DNA from: Druceiella hillmani
Taxonomy: Eukaryota; Arthropoda; Insecta; Lepidoptera; Hepialidae
Reading direction: 5' to 3'
Assembly (NCBI GenBank): GCA_039881145.1
Contig: JAYKKI010000016.1
Location: 13,460,501 to 13,524,500, forward strand
DNA: 64,000 bases
Shown here: piece by piece, positions 35,981-47,591 of the stretch
Layout: the number at the start of each line of letters is the position of its first letter
Numbering within the stretch: position 1 is the first letter of the stretch
The notes under the pieces: model-generated
The model's database searches: none
Seen by the model: the letters and a program-made list of their open reading frames with translations, nothing else
What the model was told of the DNA's origin: nothing
Position numbers and translations under genes: made by a program

Positions 35981-36446
35981 CATATTATTCCCCTTTTTAT
36001 GTTCACTTCAAAGAAATCGTCTCATATGTGAAAGACAGTTTAATTAGGTTTTCATATTTTTAAACATTTCCTTTCTTTCTTTGGTGTAGTTTTGGGTCCT
36101 AAGACATTTTCTTAAAAATACATTTTAGTCATCCATTTTAAATGTTACAAGGATATCCTCTTTGAAATAAAAAAAGAGATAATAATGAAGAGTAGCATCC
36201 TCTTTTGCTAAATTTTATTTCATGAAATGTAATCAAGTTATGTGTTGTTTACTATTTATAGATTTAAAGATAATACAATTTTCGGAAATATGTGTTTTTT
36301 ATGCTTTACGTTTAATTATGCTAGATTGCTTTAATAAACTAATCAAACTAACGTGGCTAACGTTAAACATAAACATCTGGTATTCAATTGGAGCAACGTG
36401 AAAAGTAAATTTATTCCTTCATAATTCAAAAATTAGGAAGCGAGGT

Positions 36447-36510
36447 GATAAAATTTCATTCATCTATTGTCTTCCATTATGCTGATAATTTTGAAAGATT
36501 ATATATATAT

Positions 36511-36549
<39 letters not shown>

Positions 36550-36602
36550 ATCTTTCAAAATTACCAGCATAACGGAAGATAATAGATGAATGAAATTTTG
36601 TC
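36447..36602. repeat. 55-bp-arm inverted repeat around a (TA)n loop
   Basis: The left arm (36447-36501) and right arm (36548-36602) are reverse complements with four differences, all transitions. The loop is a (TA)n run with one GA interruption. The arms contain TTTCATTCATCTATTGTCTT and GCTGATAATTTTGAAAGATT. It looks like a MITE or fold-back element with TA-rich middle, or a (TA)n-mediated inverted duplication. Confidence 0.85.
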
Positions 36603-38749
36603 AACAGCCATTAACCGTATCATAGCAATAGTTTCTTAAAATAGTTTTATTTGATTTTTGTATATCTAATTAAAAAAGATCTTAGCTACGTATTGAAATC
36701 GTAACATAGTTATACAGATTATATTAAACATATTTACCTACGATTAATTACACCTCTAATATTAAATTAATATAAATTGTGTGGCTATTAATTTCAATAA
36801 ATGTAATTTTATTTACTTTTATATTAAGAAACTGGCTGTGCTCATGACTTGACTCGCGTGGAGCTTTGAGTGTACTGTTAAGATAACTGAAAGAATGAAG
36901 GTTAAAATAAACCTATATACCGTTACAAAGTAATCATTTTTCAAGTAAACAGTAAAAAAGTATCGCGTATCACCGTATCATCTTTTCTAGTGATTCGACT
37001 GTTATGAAACAAAGTCTGTGTACAATTTCAGCTTCCACGGGATCTACTAGTTACCGTTCCTTGACGATCCCTTTTGTGGTTCCTGCGTGATTTGCGAACA
37101 AATAACGACGAGCAGAAATGACTATCAAGCACAATATTTTTATGTTCCATTCCATTTATTGTGTCCCCAAGCGTCAAAAAAGTGAAAGTCAATATTAACT
37201 AGGATGTAACTATATGGTGTAAATTATCATACCCGCGTTTACAAACGTGACATCTAAATATTTATCGATACATCGAAACCCTAAAATCGATGTACACTCA
37301 AAAATTGCATCCCTGTATTTTCTTACTAAGCACTTTTCCCGGCACGTAACTTCCTTCCACTGCCTGATAGGCTTACCTCAATTCACAGATACATACAGTA
37401 TGTTTATTGATATGTATGTTTATTGAGTTACTATATTCACATTTATAAAATGCGTACATATCTATATTTACTTAATTACTGTACTACAAAGAATATCTAA
37501 AAGCGGTGTTACAAGAATTTCTCATGTGTATGAATTTATTTAAACTAGTGTAAACATGACTGATTTTGTTTGAACTGGTTTGAATTAAAATACGTATTAT
37601 ATCCAAAATTACTTATTGTATTCTGTAAGTTTGAAAGAAATAAACTTATCATTCTTCTTTTTCTCGTAAAATATCTCGTAAAATGTTCCTTTGATCGTAA
37701 AATATTTCTATATATATTTATATATTTCTATATATAGTAACAAGTAAAATTGCAATTAAATTTATTTTGAATTTTTATGGCTATTAAAGGTTTGGGTCGA
37801 TCAACTGCGTTATCCCTGATACTAGATTGCGACTAGCAACAATTTATGTGTAAAATGAAATAATAATTTTTTCTGCAAGTATTATTGGCTTCCAGTTGAT
37901 TCTTCTTTGAATGTAGAACGACGATTTGTTGAAGGCAAGAGCTCTACATGTTTTGTATAATATAAAATAATATATCGCCTTCATCAAAGTCAAAAAAGTG
38001 TGAAGAAATTGAGTGGGAAATTTTACTTTTTAAAAAATTAAACTCACCTCACGTTATTTTGTGTTCAGTCAAATATATGTAAAATTGATTTGTGCAAAAA
38101 ACTAGGTAGGATAACATATAAAAAATGAAGCCTCTAAAAGTTATAAAAAAACAGTAAGCATATTTTTTGCAGGAAAAGGACAATTTATCACCATTATTAG
38201 TATCTGAAGTGTAAGAGGAAGATTTTCGCCACCCTGCTCTATTTTTGGTAATAGAAAAATAATGAATAATCGTTTGTAACTTGGAGCTTCTAATGGTGCT
38301 ATAAATTGTTGTTTTAAATAAGAGAGATTAGCTTGATAGTTGGAAAATTCTGTTGCTAATGTTTTAAAAACCATGCAACTGGTAATAACACTAAGACAGA
38401 ATAAAAATAGCTTGAGATAAATAAATTTTTATTATATGAGTTCTATCAGTCACAAACTGCAAACAATAGCTGTAGGAACTTTAAATACATTTAAAAAAAC
38501 TATAGCTTTCAAAAATCATCGTGGAAGAATGATCACTCAGTTTGATATTCTTCAACTTGTCTGCTTTATTTTTGAAAAGATTGAAATTATTCAAAATATG
38601 ACCAGTAGTGAATTAAACGTTTTTTCAGTAACTTTCCACGAAACAATAAAATGATGATATGGAAAAACTGTTTAGAGAAAAATTCGATTGGGTGATTAAA
38701 CTAAAAGTAAATTCTGCGATATCTGCCCATGTAACTATTACTGCGGCAT

Positions 38750-38945
38750 ATATAATAAAATTACGACAAAATATGCCGGGTTAATGTTTAAAAAAATACA
38801 TGATCTATGATATCATGATCCATATGCCAAATTTCAAACGGTTTCTGGGAAAATCGACTGTGACCGACAGAGTACGTGACTGATTTAATAATTGTTCCGT
38901 TTTTCTTTGTAAGGGATCGAATCCTAAAAAAGATGGATTCATTAT
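38750..38945 (+). mobile_element. LINE 3'-tail relic, copy 2
   Basis: CCAAATTTCAAACGGTTTCT, GTGACCGACAGAGTACGTG, TTGTTCCGTTTTTCTTTG and ATCCTAAAAAAGATGGATTC match the RTE-like LINE 3' end in order. Confidence 0.6.
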
Positions 38946-39153
38946 TTCAGTCTTAATGCAGGGGGTTCCGTTGAAGTTATATGAATGAAGCATACAATTT
39001 ATGTTATCAGTTTGGTGGGTATGTGATTTGTGAAGCTTACAATAAAATTTGGCCTAAATTTACATAATGCTCACTGAATTTTTTCAAATATAAAAAAGTG
39101 AGATGCATTTATGTCACTACTATAATCAATTACTGTCTTAAAAGTACATAATG

Positions 39154-39154
<1 letters not shown>

Positions 39155-39191
<37 letters not shown>
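39155..39191. repeat. (TA)n microsatellite
   Basis: About 18 TA units, just before A11. Confidence 0.95.
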
Positions 39192-39193
<2 letters not shown>

Positions 39194-39299
39194 AATCTCA
39201 AATATTGTCTCAAATACATAAAAATTCCAAACTCTCACAACACTTGTACTAAGAAAGATCAAGAAAGACGCGTTCACACATAAATTTCTTACAATTTTA

Positions 39300-39700
39300 T
39301 GTTCGAATTGTCTGCGGAGAATTTGAGGAAAATGAACAGAGGAAAGAGTAAAAAGAGCTCATCGAATAATTACAGAATGTTTTCCATTTACTACGCGACT
39401 CTTTGCTGCGACCATTATTGAAATCAGCCGGTGCTGTTCACGATCATTCAGTTGGCATCTCCCGGACATTGTCGATTATCTTTATGTTGAGTTAATGAAA
39501 TTTCATATTATTTTTGTGACATAATGGGAATATGGTATCGGTTCATTCTTGTATCCAAACATGGCTATTGATTAGTTTTAAAGATAAGGATAGGAGAAGT
39601 TGGGTTTTGAAAATAAGGAATAAAGATAAAACAATGACATCATTATTCTGTCAGGTGTGAAGTCTAAAGACAAGGAATATGGTTACGTACGTGAACATAT
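39300..39700 (+). repeat. Family A repeat, copy A11
   Basis: It contains TTGTCTGCGGAGAATTTGAG (also near A10 at 32491), ATTACAGAATGTTTTCCATT, ACGATCATTCAGTTGGCATC, TTGTCGATTATCTTTATGTT and GAGTTAATGAAATTTCATAT. B3 follows 1.5 kb downstream on the same strand. Confidence 0.75.
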
Positions 39701-39721
39701 AAGTCTAATATTGTATTTTTA

Positions 39722-39880
39722 AATATTGAATATATTTGGCGTTAATTTTGTAGAAATTCATTATTTTGATCTTTGCTAAGAGTCCACCTGAAGATGTTAT
39801 AATAAAACGAAACCTAGGTCGTGGTAAAGAAATTAAAGAAAGTAGAAATAATATTACATCACGTAGTTTTATTTAATTGT
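39722..39880 (+). mobile_element. Half copy of the hairpin element (right half)
   Basis: The same leader at about 39733 is joined directly to the right arm: CCACCTGAAGATGTT, CCTAGGTCGTGG, AAAGTAGAAATAAT and CATCACGTAGTTTTATTTAA. The left arm is missing. The jump from leader to right arm suggests deletion through the hairpin. Confidence 0.7.
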
Positions 39881-40515
39881 ATTTTTTTTAATTCTCACCC
39901 TTCTTTTTATGTGTCATTTTTCTAACCCTTTCTTATCTAAATATTTGATAAATAAAATTTATCCTAATTTATTAACATTTATTTAGCGATATTTATTTAA
40001 ACTAAATAAAACATACTAAAATTGCTTATTAAATTGAAAAAATTGCTTATTAAATTGAACTTAATTTAAATTAATTCAATAGTATTTATGTAATATGAGC
40101 AGAAAACAGACCAGTATTTGTTACTTTTCGATTTCTTGACGTCACAATTAAATAATACGTACCGAATTTTAATCTTGTGGTCTTAAATTATGTAACATTG
40201 AACTTTGTCAAAATTCATCCAGTAAATGCAAGGCGATGTGCGTATTATAAAGAAACAGATAAAAATTTCGAAAATGGTCGATTTCTTAATTTTATAATCC
40301 ACCAAAATATTTTTTTGGCAACATCATAAATATACAGATTTTTTACCTCTGTATTTTTTAATTATGTAAATGTATATCTAAAATTTAAGTACACAATTTA
40401 TGAATGCAATTACTAGCTGTAGCCGGTGATTTTGGCTTGACTTTGTATCGACGCTAGCGCATGCAGCGAGATAGTGTTTTCATGAATGTTGAATTCATAA
40501 AAAATACTTTATAGG

Positions 40516-40561
40516 GTATATATTGTACTACTAAATCAGTATATATTGTACTACTAAATCA
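40516..40561 (+). repeat. 23-bp tandem duplication
   Basis: Two identical adjacent units of GTATATATTGTACTACTAAA plus TCA. Confidence 0.85.
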
Positions 40562-41189
40562 TATGAAATGTGACATAAATGTTAACGAAATTCTTTATTA
40601 GTATTTAATAATACACAAGACGAGAGAGGATGATATTATTTTACTACATTGCACAGCAATATGACAATATGTATAGTAAAGTGCATCTGTTTTTATATGT
40701 CACCCCTCGTTTTTGTGTCACCTATTTTGAAATAACATTTACCTGAATAAAAGTGGAGGCCTGTCAATCCGTAATGTTTTATCTTTATAATTGAATTTCA
40801 CTACCATTTTTGTCTATATAAACAAGAATATATTGTAAGTTTATTGCTTATTATAAGGAAGGTTGCTAACAAGAGGAAAATATTGAAATAAACCTTTTAT
40901 ACAAATTAAAATTTCGAACATTAATACTCATCTTGTATTCATGATAATTCATGCTAAATAATTCAAACCTTCGTTACGTTAACTTGAATTTTGTTTGACC
41001 TTTACATGATATTGAGCATGTAGGCAGGTGCATTCATAATAAATGTAATTGTACTATCAGAGCTGTGTGTGTGATATGCCTAAATTTTAATGTGGTACTA
41101 TTGATGTTTTGTTAATTTAAGGCTTAATTATTTAGAACTTATGTAGCGGTTCATATGTTAGGAAAAAGATTACAAACGTAATATTATTA

Positions 41190-42470
41190 ATTTTAGGTGT
41201 ATGAACTATCAGATGTACTATCAGAGAATTTTGAGAAATTATTATTAAGATGTGTGGAATAATTGCACCAGTGCAGTCAAAAAATCGAATATTAGTATTG
41301 TTTTTAGTTTTTCCGACTATAAGTATAGTCGTAAAAACTAAAAACAATACTTTGTTTCTTTATTTTATTGTCTACATGTCATATATGCCCGTTCGATGTA
41401 TTGATTCTTCGAGGAATGGTTATGGGAGAGGTTGGACGAATGAGGTTCCGTCGAGCCACTTCCTACATCTAGAATCATGAAGACATCCTTTATATTCAAA
41501 TGTTAAATTCTTGTTCCATTAAACACATAATGTTTACACTTTATTCTTTACAATCAAGTGTTAAAACGTAACACGTGAAAAAATATATATTGAAAGCAAA
41601 ATATGTTCGAATTCATAAATAATAATCTACAGAAAATTTTATGAAACGAAATTAAGCAAACGAGGATTATTTTTCTCATCTTGAAGTGAATATCTTTTGT
41701 ACAATTAAGTTGTAATGTTCAACACAGCCGGCTAAAATCTGTAAATATTGAGAAAACCCAAAAACATTATCATAACATCGAGTGCGGCGAAAGCTTACGA
41801 CCTAAACCATTTTCCTCCCATAGCCGCTGTGAGCATCTCAATGAAGCTTTATCGTTTAACGAGAGTTTCGGAAAGCTTCTCTTCAATGCTCTTGCGGTAA
41901 TTAAGTCCTGATTGAGCTTAAAGTTATTATAATTTAACTCGGATTTGTATTTGGATTTGTCATTAGGCCATTTATTGCCTTTATACTTCCTCATTTTGTT
42001 ATATCTGTCGTTTATTAATTTCATAGATTGATATATTTCGATGTACACAGAACCTTCCTATCTTTTCGTTTACCCAAAACAATACTTGTGTACTGGAAAT
42101 AACTATTTAATCGATTTGGTTATTTGTAAATAACATTAAAGAATCTAAATTTATTACTTTTGTATATATTTTCTTAAAATATTATGCATAATTGAAGTAA
42201 ATTTATATTCTGATTCATTTTCATTTAATCGAATTAAATTTCTGTGTGAGTTAGAAAGTTTTTGTCACAATTAATAATATTTCATCAGAATAAATTTTAA
42301 TATGTACTAAGATATTATTTGTTCAAAATAAAATAATAATGTTTAATACTTCGTAGCAGAATGGAATAAATTGAATATCTTATGGTCTATCTGAGAGTTT
42401 TTGTGCCAAAAATATTGTTCTCCGAATCCGCTTGAGGACAAAGTTAACATTTTGCATAGTTGCCTGTTAA
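41190..42470 (+). repeat. Family B repeat, copy B3 (long)
   Basis: Landmarks matching B2 are AGATGTGTGGAATAATTGCA, AGCAAACGAGGATTATTTTT, CCCAAAAACATTATCATAAC, ATAGCCGCTGTGAGCATCTC, TTTATCGTTTAACGAGAGTT, and a distal GAGAGTTTTTGTGCC region. A hairpin (41294-41351) lies near its start. Confidence 0.75.
41294..41351. repeat. 28-bp-arm hairpin
   Basis: The arms at 41294-41321 and 41324-41351 have one mismatch and a 2-base loop. It produces the two mirrored short ORFs at 41132-41347 and 41250-41480, which are not genes. The equivalent site in B2 and B4 has no such hairpin. Confidence 0.85.
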
Positions 42471-42597
42471 ATATATTTTTTTACAGATTTCATAATTATA
42501 TGCAATTCTCTATATGTTATATTGTTTTACTGCACCATAGATTTTTCTTAAAATTGTTCTTTAAAAGATTAGTAGAAGGTCTTATACTGGTTTTTTT

Positions 42598-43088
42598 ATA
42601 TAGAGCCTTGACACCCATACAAGGCAACAGGTTTTATCAATGTTTTATATAGACTGGATTTTATTTTCGTGCTTATAAGTTCGTACTTAAATTGGTTTCG
42701 GAGGTCATAGAAGCATCTATTGGTCATAGATAATTGATTTTATATTTCCAGGTTTATATAATTGCAGCTTAAAATCATTATTTCAAGCTGCACTTATTTA
42801 AATTATTGCAGCTTGAAATAATATTTGAATTATTTCAAAGTCTCAAAAGTATAGTTACGAATCCTCAGTAGGGACAAATTCATAGTTTTATTGCTTGCAA
42901 TCATGAATTTCGTTTTATCTTCATTAATAGTTAGTCCCATATTCCTAGCTGCATTTTTAAGTGTGGCGAAAGCCTTAACAGCAGCCTGTTTGGTTCGCTC
43001 AACGACTTCGATATCATCAGTAAAAGCCAACAGTTGTGCTGTTCTTTGTAAAATAGTTACGTTTGTGTTTAGTCCAGAATCTATTTAA
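42598..43088 (-). pseudogene. Non-LTR retrotransposon reverse transcriptase fragment
   Basis: Reading the minus strand from 43085, SGLNTNVTILQRTAQ leads into LLAFTDDIEVVERTKQAAVK. This is the reverse transcriptase active-site block (usual form LLAFADDIDIIGRT, with both catalytic Asp present). It is followed by AFATLKNAARNMGLTINEDK and TKFM, the conserved thumb-side motif GLxxNExKTKxM. After a gap with stops near 42730-42830, TNRCFYDLRNQF is followed by STKIKSSLYKTLIKPVALYG (42610-42710). This matches ANRCYFGL...LSRxTKxxLYKTLIRPVLxYG. The endonuclease, the 5' half and the C-terminus are missing. It is a dead fragment. The tail at 1165-1386 may come from the same broad group. Confidence 0.8.
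42770..42833. repeat. Inverted duplication inside the reverse transcriptase relic
   Basis: TATTTCAAGCTGCA is followed 13 bases later by TTGCAGCTTGAAATA, with an extra TTGCAGCTTAAAAT just upstream. It interrupts the reading frame. Confidence 0.7.
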
Positions 43089-43099
43089 AAATAAGTGGA

Positions 43100-43230
43100 A
43101 TTTCTTTAAAAATAAATGGAATTTCAAGTTTCATGTTTCTGCGTTTCATGGTCGTGGCTGAAATCTGCTCTAACCTACGCACTAACAGACACGTGAGTGA
43201 TTTTATAATGTTAGTATTTGCTTTTGAAGT
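43100..43230 (+). mobile_element. LINE 3'-tail relic, copy 3
   Basis: TTTCATGTTTCTGCGTTTCA, CTAACAGACACGTGAGTGAT and TTTTATAATGTTAG match the CACGCGAGTGATTTTAAAGG part of the copy at 52620-52935. It is short and decayed. Confidence 0.4.
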
Positions 43231-44110
43231 AACGAGATCTATTTAAAAAAAACCTTCAATAACTATATTAAAACATAAATAACGAATACTAGTTGCATTA
43301 TTATTATTCTTGATCGGTTTTTCATTTCACGATATTCATATTATTTTTATACCAAAGAAATTGTCTGTCACGTGAAACACGGTTCTGTTAGTTCTTAATG
43401 TTTTTAAAAATATTTTATTTTTTTCGTTGTAATGTTTTGTCATGGCAAAAAATATTTATTAATCGGCTGAAATTTTAAGAACGTTTAAACATTAATATTC
43501 TTTATATGTTGTTTTAACAATATATTGAAGGGATATATTGATAAAAATCTGTCAAAGAAATGAACACCTATAAATATTGTACTATGCAACTGTTGGAAAA
43601 ACACATATTTAATATATACAATTTTAATACACATTTGTCGGCACAATCGGATCGATCCTGTAAGTTGTTCTTTTACAATTAATGTTTCGCAGGATCAATT
43701 GTTTTTCAATTTACGTTTTATGGTGTATTGTGAAAGTGTATTTGTTAGTCTATATGCTTAGAAAATTTAACCCCCCTCTTCTGCATTCATTTTTAAAGTT
43801 GAGAAAATGCCGGATATAATGCAGATCTCATAATTTTTACTCGATCTATACTTAGTCTCTAATGTTTGTGAATTTTTAAAATTTTTTTAAGTTATACTTT
43901 CGGAGATAGTGGGGACAGCAACTATTGAGTGTTTTTGAGGAAAGTATAAAACAATTACAAGAAAAATCAAGTTACGTATCTATTAAACTTGTTTGTCGAG
44001 AAGTTTGTAGGAAATGGTACACGTGTTCAGAAATAATTTTAACTTCCTATATTCAATTCTTAACATATAAAATGTCAAGTTTCATCGAAATGATTTCATA
44101 AGTATCCCGT
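43230..44110. other. AT-rich interval, no gene recognised
   Basis: I see no coding, RNA or transposon feature. Confidence 0.5.
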
Positions 44111-44490
44111 CATGCCAATACTAAGCACACAAACTAAAAATGAAAGAAAAAAAGTAAGAAGCGCTTGTCGAGAAATTGATTTGAGAACAATTATGAAATG
44201 TTTTCCATTTTCCTTGCTATTTGTCATTACGACAACTTCGGAGATCAGGCGGCGCCACTGAGTTTCATTCAATTTACCTCTCTCGAGTATTGCCGCTTAT
44301 CTTTATATTAAGTTAATGAAATTTTCTGTTATCTCTAGGCATTGTTCGTAGTGTTACACTGGCTCTTTCTTGTCTGTTAACGTGCCCGTAGGCTACTTCT
44401 GAGAATGGCGGGTAGAGACGCCGGGCTATTCGGAAGGGAAGAGGCATAATTATTATTTTGCCATTTGTGAAGTTTAAATAAACTATTAGT
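44110..44490 (+). repeat. Family A repeat, copy A12
   Basis: GAAATGTTTTCCATTTTCCT, CGGAGATCAGGCGGCGCCAC, GTTTCATTCAATTTACCTCT, CGCTTATCTTTATATTAAG and TTAATGAAATTTTCTG are close to A9. Confidence 0.75.
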
Positions 44491-44900
44491 ATTGTGATCG
44501 TATATATTACTTCCCTAAATATGTTAGTTGGAGTTGATGTTATATATAATCTTCTACGATTTATACTAAATTTTTAAATACGTGCGTGTGTTTTGCTATA
44601 TTTCATATATGTCTTATATTATTGTCGTGCCTCGAGTGTGTAATGTATTTGTTATTGGATGTTCTTAATACATTTAATATACATTAATTATGTTGGAAGA
44701 AATAATGAAACCTGTCACGTTCTAATGAAACCTCATACTACGATAGTTCTGTATACATTTATGTACTTATAATCATTTATGGTTATATAGTTAAAGGTTT
44801 CTATTGATCTATTGGAAAATATTAATTTTTCCTAACGTAAATATATCTTTCATATGCTTTACGCCTGGTGTTTATTTAAGCAATATTGTTTCTAGCTATG

Positions 44901-45050
44901 TACTGTAGTGTGTTTGGTTGATCACAAGGCATAAGTCCTTTGACGTGGCGGTGTATCGCGGGGACCAGGGTTCGATTCCCGGCCGCTCGTCGAGCGGGGC
45001 TGGACTGGTTGGCTGGTAAGACATTGCTCTCGTAGAAATAAATCCGCTAT
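44901..45050 (+). mobile_element. tRNA-derived SINE, copy 2 (best preserved)
   Basis: The head resembles a tRNA gene with an RNA polymerase III promoter. TGTTTGGTTGATCACAAGGC lies where box A is expected, and GGTTCGATTCC (44969-44979) is a perfect box B. The body has GGGCTGGACTGGTTGGCTGG and ends CTCTCGTAGAAATAAATCCG. Copies at 29411-29530 and 57621-57775 share head and body, which rules out a single tRNA gene. Confidence 0.8.
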
Positions 45051-45059
45051 ATGTATCAA

Positions 45060-45929
45060 TTAGATACAAGTATATAAATATATTACCTAGAACAATTTTT
45101 AATAGACTTTGGCGGTGATAAATTTTCTTTTAATTTTATTATAAATATTGATGCCATGAATATTTTTCCGAAATTAAAAAAATAGTAGTTTAGGTGGTAG
45201 GGGATGAAGACACTTAACTTTAACAAACCCACTTTAAAGCTTAATATTTAGTAAATGGATCCTTAGTCCCTAATGGACATTTAGTAAATGGAAAATGTGT
45301 TTATCACATAGTCCAAATATTTTTTTAAACCCTATTAAATGATACCCTATGATAACCGTTAAACGTTAATAACGTTATAGCATAACCTTCCTTTTCTTTT
45401 CCAATAATCTTCCTTTGCACCATTAATTCATTTTATTTTCTTATATATGTACATAGAGTATTTAATTAGGCTGCTTTCAAAGTATGTTTATGGAGAAGTT
45501 ATTTTTATGAGTTCATTCAGACCAATATAAATATAAAGAAACACAGTGGCATTGCTTTTTATTAAAATAAGTATTGTAATTTTTTGTGATTTTGACAGTA
45601 AAAGTCTAAGTACTCTTCTTCTTTCTTTTCATTGAGATACATCTATTAGGTATTCAATTGTAATGATAAAGACCTAGGCGGACATTAGGATAAGGAATAT
45701 TATAAAGGATAAAAGTCTTCATATAGTTTGAACGGCAATTAAAGGGCAGGGTTTAAGGTTTATCTTAAAGAGAATTGTAAACCTGAAATAAGAAATTTGA
45801 AGAAAAAAATCCTAAAATTGAAATAACTAAGAAAATAAGTAAAACTGGGCGGGGACGGAGGAGGGGGATCTCATATTGCCCTTCAAGGTTGACGGTCTTC
45901 ATTCAACAACTAGTCTACTCCATCGGTTG

Positions 45930-45992
<63 letters not shown>

Positions 45993-46085
45993 TACGAGCT
46001 GCTTTACGAAATTGATAACGGTTACCTTTTTTTGCGCAAATTCTAGAAACAAATATTACATGTAAAAATGATTTTATATATCCTA
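45060..46085. other. Interval before the Helitron
   Basis: No gene is recognised. It holds a (TA)n(CA)n run at 45931-45992 and a GC-richer patch at 45846-45875. Confidence 0.5.
45931..45992. repeat. (TA)n(CA)n microsatellite
   Basis: About 22 TA units followed by eight CA units. Confidence 0.95.
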
Positions 46086-46115
46086 CTAGCGGCCCGGTAC
46101 GTGCTTCGCTACGTA
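46086..46115 (-). other. Helitron 3' end with subterminal hairpin
   Basis: On the minus strand TACGTAGC-GAA-GCACGTA (46115-46098) forms a stem with one bulged base, followed by CCGGGCCG and the terminal CTAG. Confidence 0.8.
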
Positions 46116-46201
46116 TAAAGTGAAATATTAAAAAAAATTAATTGGAACATCAAATTCATTTATTCAAACAAAAAATATTTTATGAATTGCTATTTTAAAA
46201 C

Positions 46202-47582
46202 TTAATCCAAAACCTTAGGATAAACAATATTTTTTCTTTTTCCATTTTGAGCATGAATAAACAAACGGTTGGGGGTACCGACTCTGGAACAGGCAACATA
46301 AAGTTGGCCATGTGAAAAATATGATTCCTCCAAATTCACACCACAAACGTTAAGTGTTTGCCCTTGGGCCTTTTTGATGGACATCGCAAATGATAAACGC
46401 ACAGGATATTGTAATCGTTTGAATTCAAATGGCATATCAGTTGGAATCATAGGGATACGCGGTATCAAACAAACTTCTCCTTTTGATTTAGCAGTTAAGA
46501 TCGTAGCTTCAATCAAATTTGGCAATAACTTTTTCACTGCCAATCTGGTGCCATTACACAGTTTTGGTTGATTAATATTTCGCAATAATATAATCAAAGA
46601 ACCAACTTTCGGATTCAAGCAATGCGGTGGCATACCAGCCAGTTCCAATGAATTTAAAAATTCAATTTGATAATTAATTGCCTCATCTTGATTCATAACA
46701 CTGTCAATTGATTTATATGTCGTGACTTCACCTGGCAGTTTCGCTTGAATTTGAAAATTAATTTGCAGCATTTGGCAGCTGGATCATTTTGTAGGTGAAT
46801 ACGCATATTAATGTTCAGTGTCAATTTTTGTACATATCTTCAAAGAACTGATGACTTCAAACAGGCATTTATTTCATCAGCAGGAGTTGATCGAGGAATG
46901 ACAGGCAATGTTTGTCGAAAATCCTCTGATAGTAATATCAAAGCACCAAAAGCTGTTGATTACCACGTAAATCTTTCATTGTTCGATTAAATGCTTCTAT
47001 TGATTTTTTATTCGCCATTGTACACTTATCCCATAAAATAATTGACGTTAATGGCAGAGCTTTTGCCATAGCAGAATTTCTCGAAATATTGCAAGTTTCA
47101 ATTTTCTTTTCCGATCGAATAGTCGCTAAAATAAATGATATAACGAACGTTTTGCCTGTACCACCAGGTGCATCCAAGAAATATAATCCACCTGCGTTAT
47201 TGCCAACGGCATGCATGATTGTGTCATATATATGTTTTTGCTGAATATTCATTTTGGTTATATTCGATTGTACAAATAAACGCAAATCATTAGAATTGAA
47301 TTCCTGCTCACGTTGCAATTCACGATCAAACAAATTATGCATCTCACGATTTGGTGCGGTTCTACCCAATTGTACTAATGCTTTATTTACAATCGTTAGA
47401 CACATATCTTCAATTGTTATCAAAGCTTCGTTGTACATTTCCAAGGTAATCAACAAATCAGGATTTCTTGCATGATGACGCACACGAATTAAAATATCTT
47501 CTGCCATATAATGTTTATATTTTTTCCATAATTCAAGTGGATTTGATGGCATACATGTTGATAATATAATGGCAAATAGCAT
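46202..47582 (-). pseudogene. Helitron helicase segment (PIF1-like)
   Basis: It encodes the superfamily 1 helicase domain that unwinds the donor strand. Walker A is DAPGGTGKTFVISF (about 47170-47130). The following region is shortened: after ETCNISRNSA the usual GIAATLLxGGRTAHSxFKLP block is missing. Walker B reads IILWDKCTM where the family has WDECTM, so the catalytic Glu is Lys. A frameshift follows QQLLVL at 46938, then LLSEDFRQTLPVIPRSTPAD with a Trp-to-TGA change. The frame returns at 46771 as LPGEVTTYKSIDS and carries the late motifs FAMSIKKAQGQTL and LYVACSRVGTPNRLF. It ends at a stop at 46202. The element cannot encode a functional protein. Confidence 0.85.
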
Positions 47583-47591
47583 TCGTATTTG

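Larger units (their letters stand above)
35420..39300. other. AT-rich interval with hairpin and LINE relic
   Basis: No gene is recognised. It contains a (TA)n run (35925-35976), the 55-bp-arm hairpin (36447-36602), a LINE tail (38750-38945) and a (TA)n run (39155-39191). ORFs here lack motifs. The Leu/Phe-rich ORF at 35435 is low complexity. Confidence 0.5.

Noticed and set aside
41132..41480. Two ORFs on opposite strands in family B copy B3
   Set aside because: Both are created by the 28-bp-arm hairpin and are absent from B2 and B4.
44901..45000. tRNA gene because of a perfect box B
   Set aside because: No full cloverleaf is evident, and two related copies share a non-tRNA body, so it is a SINE.
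47254..47475. Plus-strand ORFs within the Helitron (also 46374, 47726, 49405)
   Set aside because: They are shadows of the minus-strand Rep-helicase gene.
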